From positions 1 through 38,653 of IMG/VR virus record IMGVR_UViG_3300008516_001273: DNA of 38,653 nucleotides. One strand, written 5' to 3'. The notes below the pieces were generated by a model. It saw only the letters and a program-made list of their open reading frames with translations, did not search any database and was not told the DNA's origin. Positions 16,720 through 25,102 of the stretch are shown here, in pieces (positions within the stretch are counted from its first letter, which is position 1; each line of letters begins with the position of its first letter). This stretch comes from a virus. The translations under genes and the position numbers were made by a program.

Positions 16720-17682
16720 ATGGGTGCTAATGCTGGTTATAGTTGCACATCAAACACGGTGAAGTTGTACAAGCATATGGATACTTTAATTCAGTTACAG
16801 AAAGGAATTGTCGTTCCTATTATGTTACATATAGTGCCTACACATAAGTGTAATATGAATTGTGATTATTGTTGTTTTAAAAATAGGAAAGACAGACAAT
16901 TGGATTTACCTTTGGAAGTATTAAAAAAAGGTATTTGGAATTTTTACAGATTAGGAACAAGAAGCATTGAATTTACAGGTGGGGGAGATCCTTCTCTTTA
17001 TCCTCATATAGATGAAGTTTTACAATGGGCGCGTGTGGTTTTGGGCATGAATATTGGTTTTATCACAAATACAGTTGCATCTAAGATTGTAAAAAATTGG
17101 AAGTATTGTAGTTGGGTGCGGGTTTCATTGAACACATTGGATTATTACGACAGTATGAATATTGATTATATTAAAGATTCTGGAACATATGTATCGGGGT
17201 GTTATATATGGAATGAAAGAACCACACCTGACGTTTTTGAGAAGGTGGTAAAATTTGCAGAGAAGGAAAAGATCGTGTGTAGAGTTGCTCCAGATTGCAT
17301 AAAACCTGGACGTGAGATAAATCAGTCAGTAAGAATGTTGACGGAGGTGTTCGAGGAGTATAAAGATAGTAAATATGTCTTCCTTTCTGATTTTAATATT
17401 GTTACGGATCGTCCTAATCTTGATTGCAGGATACATATGATAAAACCTTGTTTTTATGTGGATGGTTATATATATTCTTGTCCAAGTGCTGAATTGGCTT
17501 ATGAGAATAATCGTGCATTGCCTGAATCAATAAGATTGTGTAAGTATGATGAGGTGCTTCATTTTTATGCCGATGAAGCAAAAAATGCAACATTTCGGAG
17601 TTGTTCATATTGTAAGTATGCTGGACAACAAGTTGTACTGGAAGAGGTATTGGCAGAAACTGCATTTAATGAGTTTGCATAA
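16720..17682 (+). CDS. Radical-SAM enzyme with SPASM-like cysteine tail (copy 2)
   Basis: 320 residues. The ATG immediately follows the previous stop and is preceded by GGAGG. The cluster motif C44-x3-C48-x2-C51 and FTGGGDPSLYP (GGGDP at 87-91) mark a radical-SAM core. The C-terminal part has KPCFYVDGYIYSCPS and RSCSYCKYAG, matching a SPASM-like auxiliary cluster arrangement. It aligns along its length with the gene at 14211, so the block carries a duplicated pair that could act on successive or related substrates. The N-terminal 30 residues precede the barrel and have no clear function. The substrate is unknown; sugar modification is inferred from context. Confidence 0.82.
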   Translation: MGANAGYSCTSNTVKLYKHMDTLIQLQKGIVVPIMLHIVPTHKCNMNCDYCCFKNRKDRQLDLPLEVLKKGIWNFYRLGTRSIEFTGGGDPSLYPHIDEVLQWARVVLGMNIGFITNTVASKIVKNWKYCSWVRVSLNTLDYYDSMNIDYIKDSGTYVSGCYIWNERTTPDVFEKVVKFAEKEKIVCRVAPDCIKPGREINQSVRMLTEVFEEYKDSKYVFLSDFNIVTDRPNLDCRIHMIKPCFYVDGYIYSCPSAELAYENNRALPESIRLCKYDEVLHFYADEAKNATFRSCSYCKYAGQQVVLEEVLAETAFNEFA

Positions 17683-17696
17683 TAAAGGAATGCATT

Positions 17697-19001
17697 ATGA
17701 AAGTCGATAAAATTGTATTGATTATACCTCCGAGTCCTTGGCTTATAACTGATAGAGAAATACCTTTTTATGGCATTTTGCACATAGCTTCTGTTCTAAA
17801 ACAGAACACCAATTGTGATGTGGACGTTTGTGATTTGTCGAGTCTTCCAAAAGATAAGTGGTTCATACCAATTGGAGATCTTTACGGAGTGACCGGTGTG
17901 ACTCCGAACTTTATTTACATTAGAGATATAATTACATTACTTAAAGAGAGGGAGCCTGATAAACCTGTTATTGTGGGTGGTGTACACGCAACTGTCTTAC
18001 CTGAACATATTTTACAAAAGACTATGGCAGATGCTTGTGTATTAGGTGAGGGCGAAAACACCATTTGTAAGATTGTAGAGGGTGTTGATTGGAGAGATAT
18101 ACCGGGCATGATGACAAGAGAGTTTAACACAGGATTTCCTCCATTGATCCAAAACTTAGATATTTTACCTCTTCCAGATAGAGATATGATTGATTACTAC
18201 AGCTACCTACCGTCAACGTTATTTAATTATTTGGACACAAGTGTAAAAAGAGAAGGATCATTATTTACGGCCAGAGGTTGTTATTTTAATTGCTCCTTTT
18301 GCTCTAGTAAAAGAATACATCAAGGTAGGGTGCGCTTCAGATCTGCTGAGGCGGTTGTGGATGAGTTTGTTTATTTAAGGGATAAATTTGGAGTAGAAAT
18401 GGTGAACGTTTTAGATGATACTTTCGCCTTTAATAGGAAAAGAGCTTTTAAGATATGTGAGTTGTTGATGGAGAGAAAGGTAGGAGTGAAGTGGTTTTGT
18501 TTAGTGAGGACGGACGACGTTGATTTTGATTTAATGTTAGCAATGAAAAAAGCAGGTTGTTTGTCCGTTGCTCCTGGTTTTGAATCTGGATCGAACAGAA
18601 TCCTTAAACTGTTGAATAAGAAAATGACCATCGAAACATCAAGAAATTGTGTACTGGCCGCACACAAGGCAGGATTGATGATAAACGGACAGTTGATGGT
18701 AGGACTACCCACTGAAACAGAGGAAGATATCGAGCTTACGGCTGAACTTGTTAAAAACAATCCTGAAGTAGATACATTTGGATTGCATACATTTTATCCT
18801 TTTCCAGGATCAGATATATGGGAGAATCCTAAGAAATATAGTATAGAAATAGATAAGGACACTGATTTTTCAGACTATCATTCTGTTGGAAACCATCAAG
18901 GTGCTTACCATAGTGATCCTGTTATTGATGGGCGTTTCAGATATTTGAAGAGTGTGATAGGTGACAAAAGCCGTGAATTGAGAAGGAGATTATTGGGATG
19001 A
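17697..19001 (+). CDS. B12-binding-type radical-SAM enzyme
   Basis: 434 residues. The N-terminal ~150 residues have the Rossmann-like pattern of cobalamin-binding radical-SAM proteins: IPFYGILHIASVLKQ, a strand and turn YGVTGVTPNF, PVIVGGVHATVLPEHIL and ACVLGEGENTICKIVEG. The DxHxxG cobalamin motif is not obvious, which is common in this class. The radical-SAM motif is C195-x3-C199-x2-C202 in ARGCYFNCSFC. It is followed by FRSAEAVVDEF, DDTFAFNRKR, GFESGSNRILKLLNKKMT and QLMVGLPTETEEDI, all typical. Members methylate unreactive carbons or carry out other radical steps. A C-methyl or rearranged sugar is one possible product. It ends in a 4-base overlap with the SGNH gene. Confidence 0.85.
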   Translation: MKVDKIVLIIPPSPWLITDREIPFYGILHIASVLKQNTNCDVDVCDLSSLPKDKWFIPIGDLYGVTGVTPNFIYIRDIITLLKEREPDKPVIVGGVHATVLPEHILQKTMADACVLGEGENTICKIVEGVDWRDIPGMMTREFNTGFPPLIQNLDILPLPDRDMIDYYSYLPSTLFNYLDTSVKREGSLFTARGCYFNCSFCSSKRIHQGRVRFRSAEAVVDEFVYLRDKFGVEMVNVLDDTFAFNRKRAFKICELLMERKVGVKWFCLVRTDDVDFDLMLAMKKAGCLSVAPGFESGSNRILKLLNKKMTIETSRNCVLAAHKAGLMINGQLMVGLPTETEEDIELTAELVKNNPEVDTFGLHTFYPFPGSDIWENPKKYSIEIDKDTDFSDYHSVGNHQGAYHSDPVIDGRFRYLKSVIGDKSRELRRRLLG

Positions 19002-19657
19002 AGATAATATATACATGGGGTGATAGTCATGTCAGCATGTTCGATGAAACTTATAGAGCTTTAGGGGCTCCTAAACCAGATGGAGAGCCAAAGGTTATTT
19101 TTATAGGTAGATCTAATTCGCGTGTTTATACTGCCTATGCTATTGATACGCATGATGACGAAATACAGGAGGTGTTATCTTCAATTGATTTTAAGGAAAA
19201 TGATGAAATGTGGTTTATGTTTGGAGAAATAGACGTTCGTTTTCATATTTTTTATCACCATCAGAAATTGGGGGTGCCTTTGGACTCAATGATTGAAAGC
19301 GTTGCTGAAAGGTATGTTGTATATGTTGGAAAATTAAGGAAACAAGGATTTAATATCCATATTCTCAGTGTGGTTCCTACACAACCAGTACCTGGACCCT
19401 ATCTCCGAGACCCCACATATAATATTAAAGATTGGATTCGAGATGGAGGTAATAATCTTGAGGATAGAATATATATTACCGAAAATTTTAATAGAATCCT
19501 TGAAGTTAAATGTAGAGAAAATGATGTACCATTTAGGAATATTTATCATTATTTGGTGCACCCAACAACAAGATGTAATATTCCTGAAATGACTAGAGAT
19601 GGAATGCATTATAAGTATATTGGAGATTTTATTATTGATGAATTACATTTGGATTAG
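18998..19657 (+). CDS. SGNH/GDSL-type hydrolase or acyltransferase
   Basis: 219 residues. Block I is WGDSHVS at 7-13, with S10 as nucleophile. The usual GxND block III is replaced by FGEIDVR (GEID at 76-79), a variant known in some SGNH proteins of polysaccharide clusters. Block V is DGMHYK with D201 and H204 as the other catalytic residues. There is no signal peptide, so it probably acts inside the cell. In sugar clusters these enzymes add or remove acetyl or other acyl groups. The sequence is noticeably AT-rich by eye compared with the head genes. Confidence 0.75.
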   Translation: MKIIYTWGDSHVSMFDETYRALGAPKPDGEPKVIFIGRSNSRVYTAYAIDTHDDEIQEVLSSIDFKENDEMWFMFGEIDVRFHIFYHHQKLGVPLDSMIESVAERYVVYVGKLRKQGFNIHILSVVPTQPVPGPYLRDPTYNIKDWIRDGGNNLEDRIYITENFNRILEVKCRENDVPFRNIYHYLVHPTTRCNIPEMTRDGMHYKYIGDFIIDELHLD

Positions 19658-19669
19658 GAGGTTTATATT

Positions 19670-20527
19670 ATGCGAGTAGATTTATGTGTTCTTTTTGCTG
19701 GATTAGATTTGAATGCTTTTGCACCATTGTTTTTGGAAACATTATACAGAAATTGTGATGTTTCAAATCTTTGTGTACATGTTGTGGAGAAAGGAAGATT
19801 TGAAAGCGAATACAATGGTACTGAGGAATGGATGAAAAATTTATTTATGGAGAATTATATACCTGGTGTTGGAGATAATGTTCATAATTATTTGTTGAAG
19901 AAAAAGGAAGAATCTTTAGTTCCGTTCACAATTCATGATGCTCACGATGCCAGTATGTTTTTCAACAAACGTACTCCAAGTGAGCCAGAGTATGGTTTAG
20001 GTTCTGATTATGCGGAAACACTTAATTGGGCGATAGATAATTGTGGACAGAATAAGTGGATAATCTTTTGTCATTCAGACATGGTGTTTATAAAGGATAT
20101 TATAACTCCATTTATCGAGAGAATGGGCGATTGGACTGCTGGAATGTTTGGAATATATGGACATTTTATTGCCGTGAATAGAGAAGCCTATCATAAAATA
20201 AATGGAAACTTTAATATCATTTCCAACTTTAGAGCAGTTCCTTTCTCTGCTGCGGGATTTGATTATATAATTCGACACGCCGCAGATCCTCGGTGTCCAG
20301 ATGTTCCGGAGTCAAAAACTATTTATGGATGGGATACATTTCAATTACTTGAACTTATGATGATTGCCAATGGGTGGGTTTGTGATGTGGAGGAGAGGCA
20401 TGATCTTAAAGATTATGTTCATCATATGGCCTCAGGACATGGTTATTTGGGTTCAAAGGAAGCGGTAGATAATCGACAAGGAATAATAAGTGCATGGTTG
20501 AACACATATAAGGTGAAAAGAGTATGA
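19670..20527 (+). CDS. Probable GT-A type glycosyltransferase
   Basis: 285 residues, with a strong ribosome binding site (AGGAGG). The first strand DLCVLFAGLDLNAFAPLFLETLY and the site WIIFCHSDMVFIKDI at 130-144, with SDM as the D-x-D-like element, fit a GT-A transferase. Residues AGMFGIYGHFIAVNREAYHKI resemble the acceptor-side strand of that fold, and YGWDTFQLLELMM reads like a late conserved aspartate region. It is loosely similar in plan to the gene at 15958. The 4-base overlap with the next gene points to coupled translation. The family and donor sugar are not known. Confidence 0.55.
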   Translation: MRVDLCVLFAGLDLNAFAPLFLETLYRNCDVSNLCVHVVEKGRFESEYNGTEEWMKNLFMENYIPGVGDNVHNYLLKKKEESLVPFTIHDAHDASMFFNKRTPSEPEYGLGSDYAETLNWAIDNCGQNKWIIFCHSDMVFIKDIITPFIERMGDWTAGMFGIYGHFIAVNREAYHKINGNFNIISNFRAVPFSAAGFDYIIRHAADPRCPDVPESKTIYGWDTFQLLELMMIANGWVCDVEERHDLKDYVHHMASGHGYLGSKEAVDNRQGIISAWLNTYKVKRV

Positions 20528-21054
20528 AATTGCATATAGGTTGTGGAAAAGCGTATATACCAGGTTGGGTGAATGTAGATATTATCAGTGATGTTCATGC
20601 TGATATTTATTCAAATGCTTTGGCTTTACCTTATGAAAGAGAATCTATTGATCTTATTTATGCCTCACACGTGCTGGAACATTTTGATAGGAGACTTGTT
20701 TTATCTGCCTTAACACATTGGTATTCTTTACTCAAAAAGGAAGGTATACTCAGGTTAGCCGTGCCTGATTTTGAGGCAATAGTTGAGGAATATAATGATT
20801 CATTTTGCGATGTTGGGGGTTTGTTGGGGCTTCTTTATGGTGGACAGGATCATGTGTTGAATATTCATCGTATAGCTTTCGATTATCCATATTTGACAAA
20901 GCTATTAACCACAGCAGGATTTGTGATGACTCGAAGGTGGAATTGGCGTGAAACAGAACATTCCCACATTGACGATTATTCACAAGCTTATCTCCCTCAC
21001 ATGGATAAGGAGAAAGGCAGGTTAATGAGTTTGAACGTGGAGGCAATAAAATGA
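20524..21054 (+). CDS. SAM-dependent methyltransferase (class I)
   Basis: 176 residues, a short class I methyltransferase. Motif I is LHIGCGKAYIPGWVNVDI at 3-20. YASHVLEHF follows at the expected distance, then LLKKEGILRLAVPDFEAI, typical of type 11-like methyltransferases in LPS and capsule clusters. The end is short of a full C-terminal sheet, but no frameshift is visible. Likely substrates are sugar hydroxyl or carboxyl groups of the glycan. It overlaps both neighbours by 4 bases. Confidence 0.8.
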   Translation: MKLHIGCGKAYIPGWVNVDIISDVHADIYSNALALPYERESIDLIYASHVLEHFDRRLVLSALTHWYSLLKKEGILRLAVPDFEAIVEEYNDSFCDVGGLLGLLYGGQDHVLNIHRIAFDYPYLTKLLTTAGFVMTRRWNWRETEHSHIDDYSQAYLPHMDKEKGRLMSLNVEAIK

Positions 21055-22316
21055 AATTGGTTTTGTGTGATATGCAGCATAATATTTACTTGACAAGAAA
21101 GTATTTTGAGCCTCTAGTTGATTACAGCCAGGACAGAGGCACTCCTATCACTGTAGTAGGGTCTCTTGAAGGACTCAAAAATGTTGGCATATTGGCACAT
21201 GCTGAAGATCTTACGCCTGAAGTTATTACAAGGCTTAAAAATGATGGCAATAAGATCTTTTCCTTTGATATAAATGATAACACTCATTTATGTTATACGT
21301 ATGTGAATACGCCGGAAGCCCATGATTTAGATCTTATTTTTAAGGTCAGTGGACTTCAAACAACACAGTTTTCGGATGATATATATATTGATAAAAATCT
21401 GAATTATTCAATTAGATCTCAGCCATTTGATGCTGATGTAAACTGGAAGGGTTATGATAGTTTAATAAAATCTGGAAAAGTGATGTCGTTACCTTATGCA
21501 CCTTGGAATGAATTAGACTTATCTATGCCGCCTTGGGAAGACCGGGTTAAACACTGCCTCATAAGAGGAAGTAATCATTATTTTAGATTCCATTTGTACT
21601 TGAATTTGCTAAAGAGAAATATGGTAGATGCTTTGTCTCATTTCTTTACAGACCCTTATTTTAATCCAGCAATGGCGGATCGTTTTCGATATTGCCCTGA
21701 TTGTATTGCTGCAAGAGAAATGTATGGAGAGCTTTCGTATAGTTTTTATAAGGAACATGATTGGAAGAATTGTAACAATTCCGTAGATTGGGGTAAGGAC
21801 GAGGTGCCGGATGATTTTTTTATAACAAGTACAGGAGCTTGGAATAATCGCTGTGTGCCTATGTTTTATTGGCTGGCTGAACAGTTTGAAAAAACCCATG
21901 GAGAGGTAAATAAAGACCTGCTTCAAATAGCATTAAACGCAACGTTTCTTCCATTAGATCTTTATACCGAAATTTTACATTCATATATTTTATATGGAGA
22001 TTTTAAATGGATGTTTTCGATTTATGCTCCTCCTCGATTTTGGGAAGCTGTAAATGTTCGGGTGATTAATTTTGTTCCTGAGTTTACTAGAGATCAATAT
22101 TATTTTCCTGAAATGAAAGAAGGAGAACATTACTTAACCTATAAAGTGGACTTCTCAAACCTGGAAGATCTTCAAAATGTGAATAAGGAGCAGTACGAAT
22201 ATATTACAAATAATTGTATGAAATTATTTCAGACTTGGATAAAAGGTGATGGGTATGTAACCTCAACCAATTTACTGAATTATATATTGGAGGGAATAGA
22301 AAATGAAATTCTTTAA
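21051..22316 (+). CDS. Unknown protein, possible GT-B glycosyltransferase
   Basis: 421 residues, not securely recognised. The N-terminus KLVLCDMQHNIYLTRKYFEPLVDY reads like the first strand and helix of a GT-B or Rossmann domain. The middle has a cluster of Trp, Tyr and Cys residues (YCPDCIAAREMYGE, WKNCNNSVDWGKDE). The C-terminus MKEGEHYLTYKVDFSNLEDL followed by a long helix resembles the end of CgeB/spore-maturation-type transferases, where a similar phrase precedes the closing helices. Neighbours are methyltransferases and sugar enzymes, so a transferase is likely but not proven. It overlaps the next gene by 14 bases. Confidence 0.5.
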   Translation: MKLVLCDMQHNIYLTRKYFEPLVDYSQDRGTPITVVGSLEGLKNVGILAHAEDLTPEVITRLKNDGNKIFSFDINDNTHLCYTYVNTPEAHDLDLIFKVSGLQTTQFSDDIYIDKNLNYSIRSQPFDADVNWKGYDSLIKSGKVMSLPYAPWNELDLSMPPWEDRVKHCLIRGSNHYFRFHLYLNLLKRNMVDALSHFFTDPYFNPAMADRFRYCPDCIAAREMYGELSYSFYKEHDWKNCNNSVDWGKDEVPDDFFITSTGAWNNRCVPMFYWLAEQFEKTHGEVNKDLLQIALNATFLPLDLYTEILHSYILYGDFKWMFSIYAPPRFWEAVNVRVINFVPEFTRDQYYFPEMKEGEHYLTYKVDFSNLEDLQNVNKEQYEYITNNCMKLFQTWIKGDGYVTSTNLLNYILEGIENEIL

Positions 22317-23151
22317 GTTTGGTGATCCTAAGGACTATAAAAATATGCCCAAAGAAGAAAGGGACAAGCACACTCAAGAAATGATGAAACAGCATAAAGG
22401 ATGGGGGACATCCATGTCTCATAATCCTATAGGGTGGGCTTCATTTAATCAGATTAAAGATGAGGTTCTTCGTTTACCACATCTAACCGGAGAAGTACAA
22501 GCTAAGTGGTTGTTTGACCTTGTGAAAAAAACGAATGATGAGGCCTTGATATGTGAGGTAGGAACATATCACGGTTTTCTTGCTGCTGTAATGGGGTTAT
22601 CTTGTGTTGGGTCCTCTCGAAGGATTGTTGTTGTGGATCATATGATTGGAGATCATTGTGGAGATCATTCAGACCGGGAAAACTTGTCAGTTTATAAGGA
22701 GTTTGTGGATAATATGATTTTAATGGGTATTTGGAATAAAATCATACCATTGCCATTTAAGAGTTTTAATCCAAATATAACAGATTATGAATCATTGAAA
22801 ATGCATGATTTGAAGGCCCCAGTGATACGCACCTTATACCTTGGAGCTTATGAAATGATCTTGGCAATGGGGCTTGAATTTGATCTCATTTATCTTGATG
22901 GCAATCATGATGAGGAAAACGTTTTTAGAGAGTTGGAGCTTTATACAACTGTATTAAAAGTTGGAGGAATGATTACAGGGGATGATGGCATTGACAATTT
23001 TAGTGAGGTGTGGGATGTATTGACTATTGAAGGTGTTCCAAAAACTGGGGGGGCACCTGCCGCTATTTTTCGGTTTTTTAAAGGCAATGAAGATTTTACT
23101 CGGATGAAGTCTGTGCCTGGAAATCAATTTGGATTTAAAAAAATAAGATGA
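22303..23151 (+). CDS. Methyltransferase with an N-terminal tail-chaperone-like module
   Basis: 282 residues. The catalytic part starts near residue 80: CEVGTYHGFLAAVMG (84-98) is motif I, and FDLIYLDGNHDEENV (about 194-208) and VGGMITGDD match the MT24-type methyltransferases of sugar clusters. The first ~40 residues are a separate charged unit with the pattern FKFG-x-P-x-DY-x-NM, then TQ-x-M, H and W. The same pattern forms the C-terminus of the tail chaperone T domain (28329-28448), with 17 identities in the first 36 aligned positions and no gap. The start at 22303 follows GGAGGG and overlaps the previous gene by 14 bases. The shared module suggests a common partner; the methylated target is unknown. 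Confidence 0.78.
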   Translation: MKFFKFGDPKDYKNMPKEERDKHTQEMMKQHKGWGTSMSHNPIGWASFNQIKDEVLRLPHLTGEVQAKWLFDLVKKTNDEALICEVGTYHGFLAAVMGLSCVGSSRRIVVVDHMIGDHCGDHSDRENLSVYKEFVDNMILMGIWNKIIPLPFKSFNPNITDYESLKMHDLKAPVIRTLYLGAYEMILAMGLEFDLIYLDGNHDEENVFRELELYTTVLKVGGMITGDDGIDNFSEVWDVLTIEGVPKTGGAPAAIFRFFKGNEDFTRMKSVPGNQFGFKKIR

Positions 23152-23163
23152 GGAGGTTTTATT

Positions 23164-23931
23164 ATGATAAAGAAACAAGGACCTATTGCAATTTTAACTC
23201 ATTGGAGAACGGGATCAACGCTGTTACGATCCATATTTGTTGCTTGTGGTATGAGCGATTGCGTAACTGAGTTTGAGTATGAATATGGAGATATTAATGG
23301 TGTTGGTAATTGTTTGTACAATAAATTTAAGATGACACAAGAAGGAGTGCCTGCTGAGATTGTGGCGAATGCTTTGAGAATGTTTAAGGAGAAAGCGGAA
23401 GAGAATCAGTGGAAGCATTATGGCATAAAGATAGACCATGCTTTACAAGCTCCTTGCTGGAATGCTGTTGGCAGTCAATTTGAGGAGAATTGGCCTAATG
23501 CTCGATTTGTAATTTCAATACGGCATCCGGATGGTATTATTCGGAGCATAGCAAAACTCAGAGCATTACGTCCGCTTGCTCCTGATTTTACAGCGCAGGA
23601 TATACTTGATTCATGGTTGAGCACATATGAAAGCACCAAACATTTAATTAATGAAGGTGCTCTTGTAGTGTGCTATCCTGATTCACATATTCTTCCAAAA
23701 AATCGATTGAAGAGCGGAGTACATAAGTTGATCACACGACTTGGTATGGAGTGGACGGAAGAGGCGAGCAGTTTATTTGAAGAGGCTGATTCAGGAGAGA
23801 ATATGATTATAGAAAATGGTTCTGTCCGTTTCACTGATGATGCAAATCTAAAAGACAACAGAATATCCGATGAATCCTATAGAAATGCCATTGCGATATA
23901 TGAGGAGTTTAAAAGACATGCAATCACCTAA
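23164..23931 (+). CDS. Sulfotransferase-like protein
   Basis: 255 residues, strong ribosome binding site AGGAGG. The start IAILTHWRTGSTLLRSIF has the RTGST turn at 15-19, the 5'-phosphosulfate loop of PAPS-dependent sulfotransferases. ARFVISIRHPDGIIRSIAKLR at about 112-132 matches the 3'-phosphate binding block (R-x-P followed by a conserved serine). Between them lie helices of the expected length. Such enzymes move sulfate from PAPS to sugars or proteins; here a sulfated glycan is the natural reading. PAPS would have to come from the host because no PAPS-forming gene is in the window. It overlaps the next gene by 14 bases. Confidence 0.72.
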   Translation: MIKKQGPIAILTHWRTGSTLLRSIFVACGMSDCVTEFEYEYGDINGVGNCLYNKFKMTQEGVPAEIVANALRMFKEKAEENQWKHYGIKIDHALQAPCWNAVGSQFEENWPNARFVISIRHPDGIIRSIAKLRALRPLAPDFTAQDILDSWLSTYESTKHLINEGALVVCYPDSHILPKNRLKSGVHKLITRLGMEWTEEASSLFEEADSGENMIIENGSVRFTDDANLKDNRISDESYRNAIAIYEEFKRHAIT

Positions 23932-24580
23932 TGTTTATAACAGGGAATATTTCGAAAATGGGATAGTTTCTGGTAAAAGCAATTATGTAGATTACCGATG
24001 GCTTCCTGAACGAACACTATCAATGGCAATGATTATGATTGACTTTTTAGGAATAGATAAAAAAGAAACAATTCTTGATTACGGCTGTGCCAAGGGTTTT
24101 TTGGTGAAGGCTTTTAGGTTATTACATCGCAGAGCCTGGGGTGTTGATATTAGCAAGTATGCAATTGAAAATGCGGACGAGTCAGTATTGGATTTTTGCT
24201 TCTTGAAACAAGACCAAACTTTGGCTACCAAAGCACTCACATCTCTTCCTGATTCATTTGATTACTGTATTGCCAAGGATGTGTTTGAGCACATTGAAGA
24301 GAAGCAACTTGAACAGGATTTGAGATGGATATGGTCACATGAAATAGATACAATGTTTGCTGTGGTTCCACTTGGTGCAGGTGGTGAATTTGTCGCTCCT
24401 GCAAATAATGCGGATGTGACTCATGTCACTTGTTATCCCACAACATGGTGGTGTGATCTTTTCCAGAACAATAACTGGAAGGTAAAAAATATAAGATTTC
24501 AATTGGAGGGAATAAAAGATGCCTACTACGCAAAGTACCCGACGGCACACGGATTCTTCACACTCAAAAGAACCAACTAA
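23918..24580 (+). CDS. SAM-dependent methyltransferase (class I)
   Basis: 220 residues from the ATG at 23918, which is preceded by GAGGAG. An upstream in-frame ATG at 23870 would add 16 residues inside the sulfotransferase gene and is less likely. Motif I is ILDYGCAKGFLVKAF at 52-66, the acidic strand end is WGVDIS, and FDYCIAKDVFEHIEE holds motif IV. The C-terminal part has a Trp/Tyr-rich strand (THVTCYPTTWWCDLF). It looks like the small-molecule or sugar methyltransferases of polysaccharide clusters. This is the last enzyme of the block; the following zinc-ribbon gene starts 62 bases before its stop. Confidence 0.78.
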   Translation: MQSPNVYNREYFENGIVSGKSNYVDYRWLPERTLSMAMIMIDFLGIDKKETILDYGCAKGFLVKAFRLLHRRAWGVDISKYAIENADESVLDFCFLKQDQTLATKALTSLPDSFDYCIAKDVFEHIEEKQLEQDLRWIWSHEIDTMFAVVPLGAGGEFVAPANNADVTHVTCYPTTWWCDLFQNNNWKVKNIRFQLEGIKDAYYAKYPTAHGFFTLKRTN

Positions 24581-24716
24581 GGCGTCCTTTTGTAAGAGAT
24601 GTGGAGAGCTTTATATAGTTAATCAAGGAGAAATTTGTCCTATATGTGCAAAGGAATTGTCTAAACCTTTACCGGAAGGTGGCTCCTTTAAGATTAATAG
24701 GAAAAATATATGCTGA
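24519..24716 (+). CDS. Small zinc-ribbon protein
   Basis: 65 residues. Two CxxC pairs (C25, C28 and C40, C43) in FCKRCGELY and ICPICAKEL form a zinc ribbon. The first 20 residues are polar and flexible, the last 20 basic. It overlaps the methyltransferase by 62 bases in another frame, which is unusual here, but GGAGGG stands at the right distance from its ATG and the cysteine spacing is too regular to be chance. It bridges the sugar block and the tail genes. The function is unknown; nucleic-acid or protein binding is possible. Confidence 0.6.
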   Translation: MPTTQSTRRHTDSSHSKEPTKASFCKRCGELYIVNQGEICPICAKELSKPLPEGGSFKINRKNIC

Positions 24717-25102
24717 CTTTATTTATTCTCCAAACTGCCTTACCTAAGGCTGATGCAATGGCAACCTTTCGTTCCTTGAATGGACTGGCAGGATATTATT
24801 ATATTGTCCGTAATACTTGGGAGATTAATGCATTGAACAAACCAGAAGGTTGGTATTTGGTTCTTTATGATAATGAGATTGTTGATAAGATGTTGCAAGC
24901 CTCGTTTAAATCCTTTATGGTGGCACAACAGTTTAATGCATATACAATAATGAAAAAGGTTGAGGTACCGAAGAGAGTAGTCACACAAACACCAAGGCTC
25001 TACAGGACTGACATTGAATTGCAAGAGAATTCGTTGTTACCTGTAGAAGGAACAGAGCTTAAACTCACAAGAATTTTAGATGGTTGGATATTAGAACAAT
25101 GA
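24710..25102 (+). CDS. Unknown protein before the tail-completion gene
   Basis: 130 residues, not recognised. The first ~30 residues are fairly hydrophobic (LTLFILQTALP, GLAGYYYIVRN) but do not form a clear signal peptide. The middle is helical with aromatic residues (DKMLQASFKSFMVAQQF), followed by a basic strand (KKVEVPKRVV) and a beta-prone tail ending in DGWILEQ. It overlaps the zinc-ribbon gene by 7 bases and the next gene by 4, so it is part of the same transcription unit. By position it could belong to the head-tail connector set interrupted by the sugar block. Confidence 0.5.
   Translation: MLTLFILQTALPKADAMATFRSLNGLAGYYYIVRNTWEINALNKPEGWYLVLYDNEIVDKMLQASFKSFMVAQQFNAYTIMKKVEVPKRVVTQTPRLYRTDIELQENSLLPVEGTELKLTRILDGWILEQ

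Noticed and set aside
23870-23917. Upstream start for the methyltransferase after the sulfotransferase
   Set aside because: It lies inside the sulfotransferase gene without a good ribosome binding site; 23918 has GAGGAG and a short overlap.
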